NCBI GenBank assembly: GCA_023525715.1
Contig: CM042010.1
Location: 68,846,894 to 68,910,893 of the forward strand
Reading direction: 5' to 3'
Source: Cichorium intybus
Lineage: Eukaryota > Streptophyta > Magnoliopsida > Asterales > Asteraceae
Length of the DNA stretch: 64,000 bases
Part shown: positions 46,085 to 58,233 of the stretch, one piece after another
How positions within the stretch are numbered: position 1 is the stretch's first letter
Layout of the letters: each line of letters opens with the position of its first letter
Program-made: the position numbers and the translations under genes
Notes under the pieces: generated by a model
Told to the model about the DNA's origin: nothing
Seen by the model: the letters and a program-made list of their open reading frames with translations, nothing else
Database searches by the model: none

Positions 46085-46870
46085 AAAACATATTAGTGTA
46101 TTTGCATGTGTATATATGCATACTCGCAGATGCATATATGCATACTCGCAGATGCATATATGCATATTTTCACATTTATATATACGTATTCGTATTTTTT
46201 ATATCTAAATGTAAAAAATGAATAACGCATTTTATTATAAACAATAATATACAACTGTTTTTAACGATACATACATAAAATTTAAAAAGTACAACGAAAA
46301 ATAATAAACGTTACATACAAAAAATATAAAAACTACAACGAAAATTCATGACGTCTTCATTTCTCAAATTTTCAATTTTCATTTCTTCAATTTTCTCGAT
46401 AAATTTTCCAAAATCTGCAATAACATTAATAAAAATTAATATACATGTATATTCAAAAACATTAAAATAAATACATACATGCATATACGTATATAAACAA
46501 ATGCACATCTACTTTTGCATATATAGGCATATATGCATATGCGCACATATGCATTTATACGCATATAAACATATATGCACATATGCATTTATAAAACTAC
46601 ATATTAACAAAACCCCTAAAAAAATACTTACATGCATATATGCACATATGCACATATATGTATGCATATATGCAAATATGCACACATGTGTACACAAACA
46701 AATAGACATATATGAATATGTACACCAATGCACATGTGCACACATGCACATGCGTATATGTACATATCAATGTACTTATATTTATGACTGCAAAACAATA
46801 TGCACATCATAAAAATACATGCGTATGTAAATATATATGCATTACCTAATGACCTTTATATGCATAAATA
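46085..46870. repeat. Alternating purine-pyrimidine (ATGCAT/CATATG) low-complexity tract
   Basis: Dominated by TGCATA, CACATA and TATATG words. A 22-bp unit ending CATACTCGCAGA is repeated in tandem at about 46110-46160. Frames through it give His/Met/Cys/Ile/Tyr-rich chains on both strands (for example 46501-46812), which reflect base composition, not a gene. Confidence 0.75.
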
Positions 46871-46910
46871 TATATGCATTATCCTAATGACATTTATCCC
46901 CTCAATCAAT

Positions 46911-47282
46911 TTAGTAAATACATAAAGCCATAAACCATAACAAAGAGAGAAAAGATAATACAGAAACCAAGTAAAGAACTAATGTGGAAAGCTCTTCCCC
47001 GGTTCCTCGTCTGCCACAATCTCTGTTGCAACAAAAAGACGAAGCAATAATGTTATCGGAAGTATACATCGTCTGAAAAGCGGGGGGCCATGGAACGAGT
47101 CGATGTCGCCGATCGAAGTTAACGTAGGCATATAAAAAACGATGCACTGGACGACGAGGAGTTACGAGATTGAATCTCTTCTTAACGATAAGTGGAAGAT
47201 GGTCTTCGGATCGAAGCTGAGGTTGGTCGGAATAGCTGTCCAAAAAAACAACAAAAAGATAACGTGTAAGAATTATGAACAA
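46911..47282 (-). other. Unrecognised open stretch, 123 codons
   Basis: An open frame on the minus strand with higher GC in 46980-47230. I recognise no domain. It may be another captured exon, because it lies in the same element as the SDP6-like exon; the frame alone is weak evidence. Confidence 0.2.
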
Positions 47283-47629
47283 ATTCGAAGTCGAGAAGAT
47301 AACAATTAATCTGTCTCTTGATTTCTAATCTATGTTCTACTAATTGTTTATCCAATATTTGAACAAAAAAAAGTTATTCTAACATAGGCTAAATCATGAG
47401 TTGTAACTGCCTTCACGGTTACGAGTATATGTATTTACACTTTTGTAAAATGTAGTAACGATTGTGAACAAATTCGAAGTCGAGAAGATAACAAATTAAT
47501 TTAAATTTTCTGTTCTCCAATTCACAAGTAAGTCATAGAAAAATGAAAACCGTAACCTCAATTTTACAACTGCTAGAAATGGATTTGCGCGATCATAACA
47601 ATCAAAATCAGATTCTGTATGCAATACGT

Positions 47630-47950
47630 ACCGGAAGAGAAGTCCTCTCGTTCCACAATGCCAACGCGTAGGCCTCTTGTGGCAGCATCAAGAGCGACAC
47701 CGCTGCCGGTCGCACCGCCACCAATGACAAGAATGTCGAGCGGATTGCCGGAAGTAGCTGCGGATAGAGACGACTGTTGCTCGGCACGAGACAATACAAA
47801 GGCACTTTGATATCGATCTTCAATCTTCAAAAATACAAAAAAAAACTAACCTTGATAAGTTTTTGTAACCTGTGTTGGAATCGTGATTATCATAGGGCAC
47901 AATTGAAACGAGAGAACGAGAGAAGAAGAACTAGGGCATGTAATTTCTCC
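47630..47950 (-). pseudogene. SDP6-like FAD glycerol-3-phosphate dehydrogenase exon fragment
   Basis: On the minus strand the peptide NPLDILVIGGGATGSGV (about 47680-47735), followed by ALDAATRGLRVGIVEREDFSSG, is the Rossmann FAD-binding start (GGGATGSG) of mitochondrial FAD-dependent glycerol-3-phosphate dehydrogenase. The exon ends at a donor (CCG|GTACGT, about 47630). Upstream, GAAG|ATCGATATC near 47817 can join in frame to a short exon ending ATCAAG|GTTAG (about 47850). No further exon (substrate or C-terminal domain) follows, so this is a fragment. In a full enzyme it would pass electrons from glycerol-3-phosphate to the respiratory chain. Confidence 0.75.
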
Positions 47951-48210
47951 TGTAAAACGTATTAGGGATGGAAACGGCAATGAGAGAGAGACGGAGACTT
48001 GCCTATTTTAATCTAGACGTGATTATAGGATCCTAATATTTGATACCTGATTTACCCTTGTGATTGAAAATTAAATACCTAAAATACCATTTAAAATACT
48101 GTTAATTACAAAACTGCCACTATCGATCCTAGCCATTTAATTTTTTGATCTAATAGTTCAGATTTGGTTCTCAAGATCTTAGGATTTTTTGAGTTCTTAA
48201 AAGAACCTAA

Positions 48211-48758
<548 letters not shown>

Positions 48759-49920
48759 CAAAGTTTCGTTTGTGAATGTAACTTGCTTAAACTATTTTCA
48801 GAATCATATTTACTAAATTAATATTATAGTATAATTGTTAAAACATTTGATCCAAAATACAAATAATCTTCTATTTGAAAATAGCAATTTTGATTCTTTC
48901 TATAGCAAACTTTTATATTTACGTTTTTCCTCCTCAACTAATTTTGAATTAATTATTTTCATCCCTATTTATTATAAAGTTATATTATTGGTATTTCGTA
49001 AGTTACGATTCAGGTCCCTTATTATATTTTAAAGTTACATTTTTCATCCCTTACATAATTTTTTTTTGTCGAACTGCGTTTTTCAATATACCTGGATTCC
49101 GAAGCATCGCGCAGACAGTCGAAACACTAGTTTTGTATAGATTGCAAGTCATTATAGATATGTTTCGTTATGAATTTAGTCTTTGTTTTTAACCCCTGTT
49201 AAAATCAACCGTTAGCCGCCTCATTTGAGGGTAATTTAGTCTTTTTACCTCTCATATCTCTCCAGCTCTATGAGTCTGTTAGGATTAAGGACGACGATAG
49301 ATGTTCTTCTTCACGATTTAATCACGACTAAAAGGAACGACAAGATAAAAACAATCAACCAAACAGGAACACAAGGATATAAGTGGTTCACTCGATCTAT
49401 GATGATCTAGCTACGTCCACTATAGGAACTAGAGATTTTTTTATTGATTCTGAATGTCATACGATGTATAAAAGTATTTACGACAGTATCTCACTGACAT
49501 TCTCAATGTTATAATATGAGATTGTTTTTATAACGGGCAAGGAGATCTAAATGAAATGATGATAAATCTTCTAGCATCATGCTTTTTGTAATAGGCCAGC
49601 TGATGGGACACGTTATGAGTCATATAGGACAAAACTCATTTCTGCTCCAGCATGCTTCTCGTGTCAGATCGTGGAACTTGTGAACTGAGACACTTTTGTA
49701 GAAGTAGTTTATCCTATACACTGTCAAGCTTCGGTTCATTTTGCCCAACCAAAGACAATAATGTTTTGAACTAAAAAGGAGTGAGGCTTGACTCGGTTTG
49801 TTGTTCTTGATTGCTTTGGTTCCAACCTTCTTTTTGATCCACTAAATACGTGTTGTTGCCAAATTGGGCTAAATATCATGGACTCGTGATATTTCCTTAC
49901 ATTTTTCGATCCGCATCGGT

Positions 49921-50938
49921 TGTCACGCCCCCAAACCAGGATGGCGGAAACGTCTGGGGATGGATGACTTCATGAACAGTATCACAACAATATTGTACAA
50001 TAGTAATCAAGCAAACACATCCATCATATATATAATTGTAATTGTTACATGAGTTCAAAAGATTGTACGTTTCAAATACAATTACAATATGATATCAAAA
50101 TTACATAGTATGACGTCGTAGCGACCCATCATCAAAAGCTTGTAGTTACCTGGTTTATCAATTTCCTGAGAATACAAGTAGTTTGAAAGAGTGTCAACAA
50201 TTAAGTTGGTGAGTTCATAAGAGTTTTGTATGAGAAAAATCCATTTCTTTGTAAAAGATAGTATTGTAACCCAGAAAATCCAATATTTTCTTATAAAAGT
50301 GTTGTAGTCTTAAAAACCCAAAGACCAAAAATATATAAGTATTAGTATACTTAAAAATAGTATATAATAATTTTCATTTAGTATAAAACAATTTAAATGT
50401 ATGTTCCCACGTAAACTAAATGTATCGTTGATTTCCCATATGAGACTCCTTATAATCATACTGTGATTGATGTAGGCCTGATGCGACGTTCTTTAGGCGT
50501 CGGAATGTTAGACATTTGTTACCTCAGACCTGCCGGTCTAGCTGTAGCTAACAGCTCAGGTGCGGGTGTGTCAATCCCGTATAGATTTATACACAAATAT
50601 CACGCTCTCTTACCGAGACTCTGGTTATAATTTCAGGTCTTTAGTATGTGTACTTAAATAAGTACGGTGAAGACCTGTCTTACAAAATTTGTTATCAACT
50701 TGTTTTACGTTTATTTGTATGTGAAAAACCCTTGTATTTGCCATATCACTTTTCCATGATAATAAAATAGTGTATAATAATTATATACCTTCAATCAATT
50801 ATTTGTTTCGTTCTAAGAAGTCATGATAGTGTTTGTACCCATAAACTTGTAAGTCCCAAACTCCAAGATCTAGCAAGGTATTAATGAAATCACTCGACTA
50901 GTGCGGAAACCCAACGAGTAATCAATCCGAAAACACAA
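49921..50938 (-). repeat. LTR-like fragment starting TGTCACGCCCCC
   Basis: TGTCACGCCCCCAAACC resembles the inverted terminus of plant LTRs (TGTAACGCCCC and similar). No primer site borders it and no partner was found. It contains three adjacent perfect short hairpins at 50484-50556. The right edge is set by the next LTR. Confidence 0.45.
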
Positions 50939-51000
50939 TGTAACACCCTGTTTTGTTTTCTGGAATGTTCGTTTTGACGAAATACTTATATTTTTGTAGC

Positions 51001-51037
<37 letters not shown>

Positions 51038-52140
51038 TATTATTATTATAATTATAATTATTAGCAAAGTAATATTAATAATATAATTAATAAGTGAATT
51101 ATATGTTGGAGGGGGGGGGATTAAATGTCATATAAGGAAACTTGAAATTTGAATAAAACTTGTTGTGGGTAAAAGAAAAATAAGAGAAACTTTGGTTATA
51201 ATTTAATGTTAAAATTAGTATTTTGTGTTCCTTAGAAAAATTATAACTAATTCTAGAAAAAACGTTTGGACCTCAAACCAGTGCACGAAGTTTATAAATT
51301 GAGTCTAGTAAAATTAGTAAATATGATAGTAAGCTTGGAATTCACATTAGCTATGGTGAAAAGTGCAATCTTTACTGATTGGTTCAGAATGGACAAATTG
51401 GATAGCCTGTTTTCAAAAATTCATAATAAAGCATAGAAAAATCGTATAAATATGTATAGTACATCCTTGAAAAGGTATTGAGTTGAATTTTCTGAATATG
51501 AGATAATAATATGGATTTCGTGGGTTTAAGGACGGATAAAGCAGTCTTGAACAGGCTGCTACTAGAAGGTCATAAAAATAATTAATAAACTCTTTTGTCA
51601 AAAGTGGCAAGCAATATTTTCATACAAGAATTCAAGTATAAATACCACCCCACAACTTCTCATTTACCACAAACATAAATCTCAAACCAATATATAGAGG
51701 TTTCTAAGCACCAGAGTGTAAGCAAGTGAGCGGAAGGAAGCTCAAAAGCCTAACGAAGGAGTTATAGATCTCGACGAACGGTCATAAGGTAACTACAAAC
51801 CTTTCTATGGCTTAAGTAAGTATTGTAAAATAATTTATGTTTTAAGAAGTAGAATATTTAATAAGTATAACATATGTTATATTTCATTATACTTATTTGC
51901 AACAATAGTAAACAAGATGCAAACTTTGTAAACGTCGTTATTATAACAATTCAGTTATAATTCCAAAAATAATATCGATTGATCTACTTACGAGGGCGGT
52001 GTCTAGGCCGATCATTCGGGCTAGGTTGCTGGATTTCCAAAAGGCTTGTATGCTGAAAGGGTCCTGCCTCCCCATTTGATCTTCTACCTGGCTGTTCTTT
52101 ATTTGATAGTCATGAAGTATTATATTGGAATTAATAAAGG

Positions 52141-52144
<4 letters not shown>

Positions 52145-52222
<78 letters not shown>
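52145..52222. repeat. (TA)n microsatellite
   Basis: About 39 TA units inside the LTR. Confidence 0.95.
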
Positions 52223-52226
<4 letters not shown>

Positions 52227-52523
52227 AACAATACGATTATACTAGTTCTTCATTAAGCAATGATAGATTTATTGAGGATAGAGTATTAATATCAGAAGAA
52301 CTATTTTAGGTTGAAAGGAAATACGACAGCTCAAGGAGAAAAGTACAAACCCAGTTAGTCGACAAAACTATCAGGTGAGTTTCTCACTGCATTGTATTGA
52401 TATCATCACTTCCCTGATGTGTTGTGTTATGAAGAGGAGTTTGATATTTTGTCTGTGTTTCGTGATATATGTGATATGTGTGGTTTGTACAATACTGAGT
52501 GCATTGTTCTGAATACTGTGGTG

Positions 52524-52667
52524 ATACTACTGCTGGGTGCATTATGTAGTATTATCATTACTGGGTGCATTATGTGACCAGACCACTGCTGGGTGCATTA
52601 TGTGGGTGGTCATGCCACTGCTGGGTGCATTATGTGGCGATACCATTGTTGGGTGCGTTATGTGGTA
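52524..52667 (+). other. Tandem hairpins with constant loop TGCTGGGTGCATTAT
   Basis: ATACTAC 52524-52530 / GTAGTAT 52546-52552; GACCA + CCAC (52576-52586) / GTGG + TGGTC (52602-52611); GCCAC 52614-52618 / GTGGC 52634-52638; TACCA 52641-52645 / TGGTA 52663-52667. One further copy of the loop, at about 52561, has a weak stem. The array ends 351 bp before the LTR end. Confidence 0.7.
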
Positions 52668-53021
52668 ATATGTGTTTGCTAGCAAGGCATGCTTGATTGA
52701 TATATTATGTATGTGTTGAATTCACTAAGCTGTGTGCTTACCCTTTCCCCCATTAAATTACTGTTTCAGGTTCTACATATGTAGTTGGTAGCATGGCATG
52801 ACGTGTACACATTGGTGCAGCTTCTATTAGAGATTTATGTTTTGGTTCTGACTTTATTTGGATTTTGACTTCCGATGGTTTATAACTTGCATTGAAAATG
52901 GAACGTTTTAAAAGATTTGATTTATATTTTGATGGAAAAAATGAAATAATATGACGTGTTTTAGTTAGAATTATTTTATTAAAATTTTTAAAATTGCCCT
53001 AAAATCTGGGATGTTACAAGT

Positions 53022-53034
53022 TGGTATCAGAGCA
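53022..53034 (+). promoter_or_regulatory. Primer-binding site of the third retroelement
   Basis: TGGTATCAGAGCA three bases after the LTR end. Confidence 0.85.
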
Positions 53035-54334
53035 CAGCTTGAGAGAATCAGGCTCACTTCAATGAGTTCTGAACTCTAGTTGAGGCTTAAGTGTTTTCTT
53101 AGAACATTTTTACAAAAGAAATAAGTTTGATGAACGGTGAATTGAAGACCCATTGTGTACCGCCAGCCGATGCCAACGAGGGAAAAGGTTTAAGTGTTTA
53201 ATGTTGTTGATGCTTTCTAGAACATAGGATGTATGTATGCTAGATTGCCTGGTAGAGATCACACATTGTTACTGTTAGATTGCTACTTGTTAATAGGAAT
53301 GTATGATAGTGCTGATAGGTTGTTTAGGGAATGTCATTAAGTTGTATGCAGTAGGAACTGAATAGCCTTAGAATACTTGATTTGGCCTTATTGCATGTTC
53401 CTTGTTTGGTTGTTGCCTTAGGGTAGGATCTGCTATTCGAAAGAGTATTTAATTTTATACTGTATACGACTGCGCATTTACGAGACGAATCGTCATCATT
53501 GGAGAAAGTTTCGTCTTAGTTAAAGTAGCAGGATCGAGGTGGGAATCCTAGTGTTCTAGGAATGTGTAGGCAAATGCTTGGTAGAGGCATATGTGTTTGA
53601 ATTCTCTGTGAGAAGCGAATTGGGGACTTCAGGACGAATCTCGGAACGAACCTGGATAGGTTTGGAAGGTAGTAGTAGAGCTCCTACTATCAAACGTACA
53701 GGATCCATGTTCGAGTCGAGAATTGGTCAAGAGGGATCCAATGAGCTGAGGGTGTAAAAAATTAGCATATTAGGTGTGGGTGCTAATGAAATGTATTAAT
53801 CTTTGACCATTCGATTGATGAATGGTGGTCTTTGGGTTTAGTGGGAACAACTAGGGTGTTGGTTCGGGTGCCCATGAAATTCGGGATCTGATGGCGACAA
53901 AGGACTCATGTGCAAGTAGGGAGGAATCCCGGGTATGTTACTGAGATTACGGGTGAGCCGAGGGACACATTGGAGGAATGGGTTGTTACAAATCTAGTCG
54001 TTGAGAGAGGCAGACCCCATTATTTAGCATGCGTTGGATTTACGTTGTCAAGGGCATATTCCTTACTAGTAGTTCCATAGATGGTTTGGGAAAAACAAGT
54101 AGGTACTTATAAAAAAAATAATAAATCGAAGTAACGGACTTGGACTTTAGTCCAAGTGGGGGAGGAATACAAAATTAAGGGAACAACATGAATATTGTTT
54201 AGAATCGATGAAATTATTAAAATTATAGTAACACGTCAATATATTTAAATATAATGTTAGATTCAGAAAATATTTCCGTACTAGCGTATGACATTGTGAG
54301 AGAATTGAATTGGATTCAAATCCTTCCATTGGAT
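53035..54334 (+). mobile_element. Remnant internal region of the third retroelement
   Basis: No gag or pol motif in any frame. A polypurine-like AAGTGGGGGAGG at 54154-54165 may mark the end of the internal region, but no 3' LTR follows. The last about 170 bp may be flanking DNA of the RWP-RK locus. It ends at the LARD2 target duplication TGGAT (54330-54334). Confidence 0.5.
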
Positions 54335-56150
54335 TGTAACGCCCCAAATTCCAACATCGAGTATTTACAACATTTTAATAAAACTGTACAAATTTGACTT
54401 TACAATACAATACTCGATCTCCGGGAAGCGACAAGTGGATATCTTCAAGATCGTTCTACGATCCAGCCGGGCGTTACTACACCTAATTGCTGCAAAACAC
54501 CACAACGAAAACAACGTAAGCGATAACGCTTAGTGAATAACTCTACTGCAACAAGATAAAGTTTATAACAAAACTTTAAAGGCCAAACGACACACTTAGT
54601 GATTTCACAAAATGATTGTCACCTAAAAATCCAACATCAATTAGATATACCAAAATATCTAAATCACCATATGTGTGAAACACCGTATTTATAATTACCA
54701 CCGATATTAAAAACATTCACCGACGAATCTTGGGCTTTCCACCAACCCGAAGATCTATCACCAACACTCGGTTACACCGAGTTTTCACCCATCTTGAATT
54801 ACACTGTATGATTGTAAACAATATTTATACAACCATTAAACACCATATAAGACACTAACGAATGCAACCACCTATAATTACACCATTGATATCTAGGAAC
54901 AACTACTAAGAGAGTTTTACCTATGTTAACACATATGGTCATTATTCTATCGATCACTAAGGTAAATAAATTCTAGCACCACAATAATCAATATACAAAT
55001 ATATAATCACACAAATACAACACACAACATAACACCAATCAAGTTGAGTGAGTTACTCACCTCGGTATTCCGGGTTGGTTAGTTCCACTGCTCGTATATC
55101 TCGGTGTCGTCTCAACTTCTCGGCTTCCATAAACCTACACTAGGTTTTCAACCACATTTATAAATCATATTTATATACCCTCTTGAAAACCTAAGTCATG
55201 AACTTGAAAGCCATAACTTCAATATCAACTTTCTTAGCAATTATCAAAATTTTCCCAAGAATTTGTCCCCAGTTCTTAATCATTTTAACTCATCCTAGAA
55301 TCATTGCTATATAACGATTTTAACTTTACAGAAAACTTCTCCCTTTTACCTTTCCGGGGACACCAATATCAACCTTAAACGAGTTTTCTACAATTTACTA
55401 TGATTTTTGCAAGATTACATCTTAAATCTACCAAAAATGTAGGCTGTAGACAATTCATATTTGAGTTATGTTAGAGGCCGAATCACTTTTTCACCTCTAT
55501 AGACAAAATATACTAGACTCCATTTCTGAAAATATGACACTGATTTCATCAAAAAACAATATTCCTAGAATTTACAACGATTGTTACAATATAACGTCAA
55601 AAACAGCCTTTTTACCTCAAATCTGTTATTCCGGTCGAACGACTATATCTCCACTTCCTGCTATCAGAATTACAAATCCTCCGGTCAAAATTTTTGTATT
55701 TATCTACTGCATCCTCTGTCCAAATTTCACGACGATCCAACGGTTCAATCTCCCGGGATCATTCGCTCACTGTAGCATGTTCTTGAGGATTCAAGAATGT
55801 TTGGAGAAAAATCCGATTTTCCCATATTTATACATAAAAGTTTTCCAATTTGACACAACTAGTCCATCAACTTACAAACATTACACCCCACACACATAAA
55901 AATACATTTAAGTCTCATTTTTCATACTTTAGCCACAAACTAATGTGTAAATATTTATAAATCGGTCTGGACATTTAAACACCAAAATACCATCTTAACA
56001 CCTCAAGTCCTAAGATTTGCTTTGTTCTTCATTCTTAACATTTTTGGTCCTTTTACGAAAAACATTATTGTCCAAACTAAAACTCCTTAAACATAGTCAA
56101 CATGTTTTTATAGGTTGACAAGAAATACAAACTTGATTCAGGGTGTTACA
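54335..56150 (-). repeat. LARD2 3' LTR (1816 bp)
   Basis: Direct repeat of 60549-62380 with scattered substitutions and small indels. Contains stem TAGATAT/ATATCTA and stem CTCGG 54767-54771 / CCGAG 54777-54781. ORF 55468-55899 recurs in the other LTR with changes and is not considered coding. Confidence 0.92.
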
Positions 56151-57965
56151 ACTCTCCTCCCTTTAAGAAGATTTCGTCCTCAGGAACACCTCACCACGGC
56201 CAACTATTATACACCGAATTACCTTTCATGCTACAAGTTCAAAATTTACACCAGGAACTTATCAACTTAGTTCACCTTGCTACTACACCACAATTCAACT
56301 TCACCTGCCTTCTGCCGCATTTTACACCTATGGCATTGATGGTTCGATTACTAAGGATATACTCCTATCAATCATAACCACAATCACTTCACACACCATA
56401 TTTATGCTTAAGTACACCAATTACTTAGCATAGCAACTTCCTACATACATCATCCTCATTTTAAAAGAAGTGAGGACTATTCAACATACTGTCCAAAATT
56501 AGCTGTATACAACAGCCAATATCTTCAACTAACACATGCTATTCACATCCAGTTCGTTGCTTTCCATCTCCTTAAACAACCATGGATGAGATGATCACAT
56601 TCTCACTACTAAAACACCTCAAACCGATCTTAAGACAATTTCTTGTCTTACAACCAGCTCATGATACTGACAACACCAAACAACCAAAGTTAACACCACA
56701 ACTCCCATCCTTTTCGATTGTCAACTTTTCGACATTTGCACCATTATTTCTATTCGACTAAGGTTTCACCTACCTCAATCTTTGTTCCTGTAGTTGATAA
56801 TTCAACTCTTTTCTCACTCTCCTGCCAACTCCCTACTTGTCAACGTAGTAAGACTTAGGTTCGCACCATAACTCCTTTTTGAGGGTTTCAACCCCAAAGT
56901 TTTATCAATCATCCATTCATTCACCTACGTATTTTGAGGCTTCACCAGCCGGACTTTCAACATAAATTTCATCGTATACACCATATTACTTTTCCACCTC
57001 TCTTAGAAACAACAACTTATGCTTCAACTATCATGAAGCAACTCCGAAACAACATTCCCTGCTAGACTTCTTCGGAATTTTCACCCACGTAATCGTATCT
57101 GTCACCGCATCTCAAAAGCACAACTTATCACCTTTCACCAGTTCCAATTTGTCTCCCGAGTAGATTAATGGCAACTTCTACTCGATTCACCTAAGCACAC
57201 TTACTTATTCCGAAAATCCTTTCGGAGTAAGTTAGCACCCATTACTGTCACCGGATTACTCCAAAATAGGCTCCGGAAAATTTTACAACCATGAAACCTA
57301 TTATAGATTCTACGGATGATTCCCAACTCCTTTCACCCTTTTCCGACATCAACGATATCACCACTACCTCCACTTTCATTTCTTGTAGCAGTTTCACCTT
57401 GCTGATAAGTCACCATGGACAAAATCCATCGCACAGTCATCACCGCTACCTCAACACAACATACACAAAATAAGCCAATATCTCTGGCTGTAGTAGATCA
57501 TTCTCTGATATACGCACTGTACCCCGCAACCTACTCGACTTTCACCAAGTATAATACTATGACAATTTTTATAGTATCACCACTTCAATCCATATTAGCA
57601 TTTGTTCAGAAAGCTTACACCAATTTCAGCTATTCACCACCTTGCATGTAAATATTCACCAAAATTCCCATAAATAGGAATATCATCCTAGGTCACCCAC
57701 ACCAATTTCAGTCATTCACCAAAAATACAAACATTCCCTATTGGGAAACATACAAATATCTTCAAATTTTCTACACACATAATAATTATAAAAATTAAAA
57801 TCCAGCAATACTTAAATTTTCCAATTAAGTATTTAACAAACAACAATGGTTTTAGATCGTTAGATCATATCACTAGTATTATAAAAAAAATTTGGACCAG
57901 CCTCATAAGTACACCATATGAAAGTAAAACTTTTCACCAGTCTTATAGGTTTACCATGTGAAAGA

Positions 57966-58233
57966 GAGACTTTACATCAGTCTCATATAAGTATAGGCTT
58001 TTCACCAGCCTTGAGACTTTTCACCAGTCTCGTAAGGAAAACACCAATAGATAGATACAAACAGGATTTCACACCCGTCCTGTTATATACCACCCATAGG
58101 ATTTAGGCTTTACACCAGCCATATCCCAATAAGTAAAGGACTTTACACCAGCCATATCCCAATAAGTAAAGGACTTTACACCAATCCTTTATAAACACCA
58201 AGAATATGTCATGAGACTTCACACCAATCTCAT
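57966..58233 (-). other. Hairpin array with sense loops containing GGTG
   Basis: Plus-strand stems: GAGACT/AGTCTC 57966-57984; AGGCT/AGCCT 57995-58011; GAGACT/AGTCTC 58013-58031; AACAGGA/TCCTGTT 58060-58084; GGCT/AGCC 58106-58120; AAAGGA/TCCTTT 58168-58190; ATGAGA/TCTCAT 58211-58233. On the minus (sense) strand most loops read GGTGAAA, GGTGTAA or GGTGTGAA. A 33-bp unit is repeated exactly in tandem at 58109-58174. Confidence 0.65.

Larger units (their letters stand above)
50939..53018 (+). repeat. LTR of a third retroelement (+), 2080 bp
   Basis: TGTAACACCC at 50939, GGGATGTTACA ending at 53018, and a primer site right after it. Contains an (AAT)n run (51003-51060), a (TA)n tract (52145-52222) and a hairpin array (52524-52667). 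Confidence 0.75.

Noticed and set aside
46501..46812. His/Met/Cys/Ile-rich ORFs on both strands
   Set aside because: Product of the ATGCAT-type low-complexity DNA; equally long frames on both strands.
55468..55899. 143-codon ORF in the LARD2 LTR, recurring at 61699-62004
   Set aside because: The second copy is interrupted and the element is read from the opposite strand; no motif.
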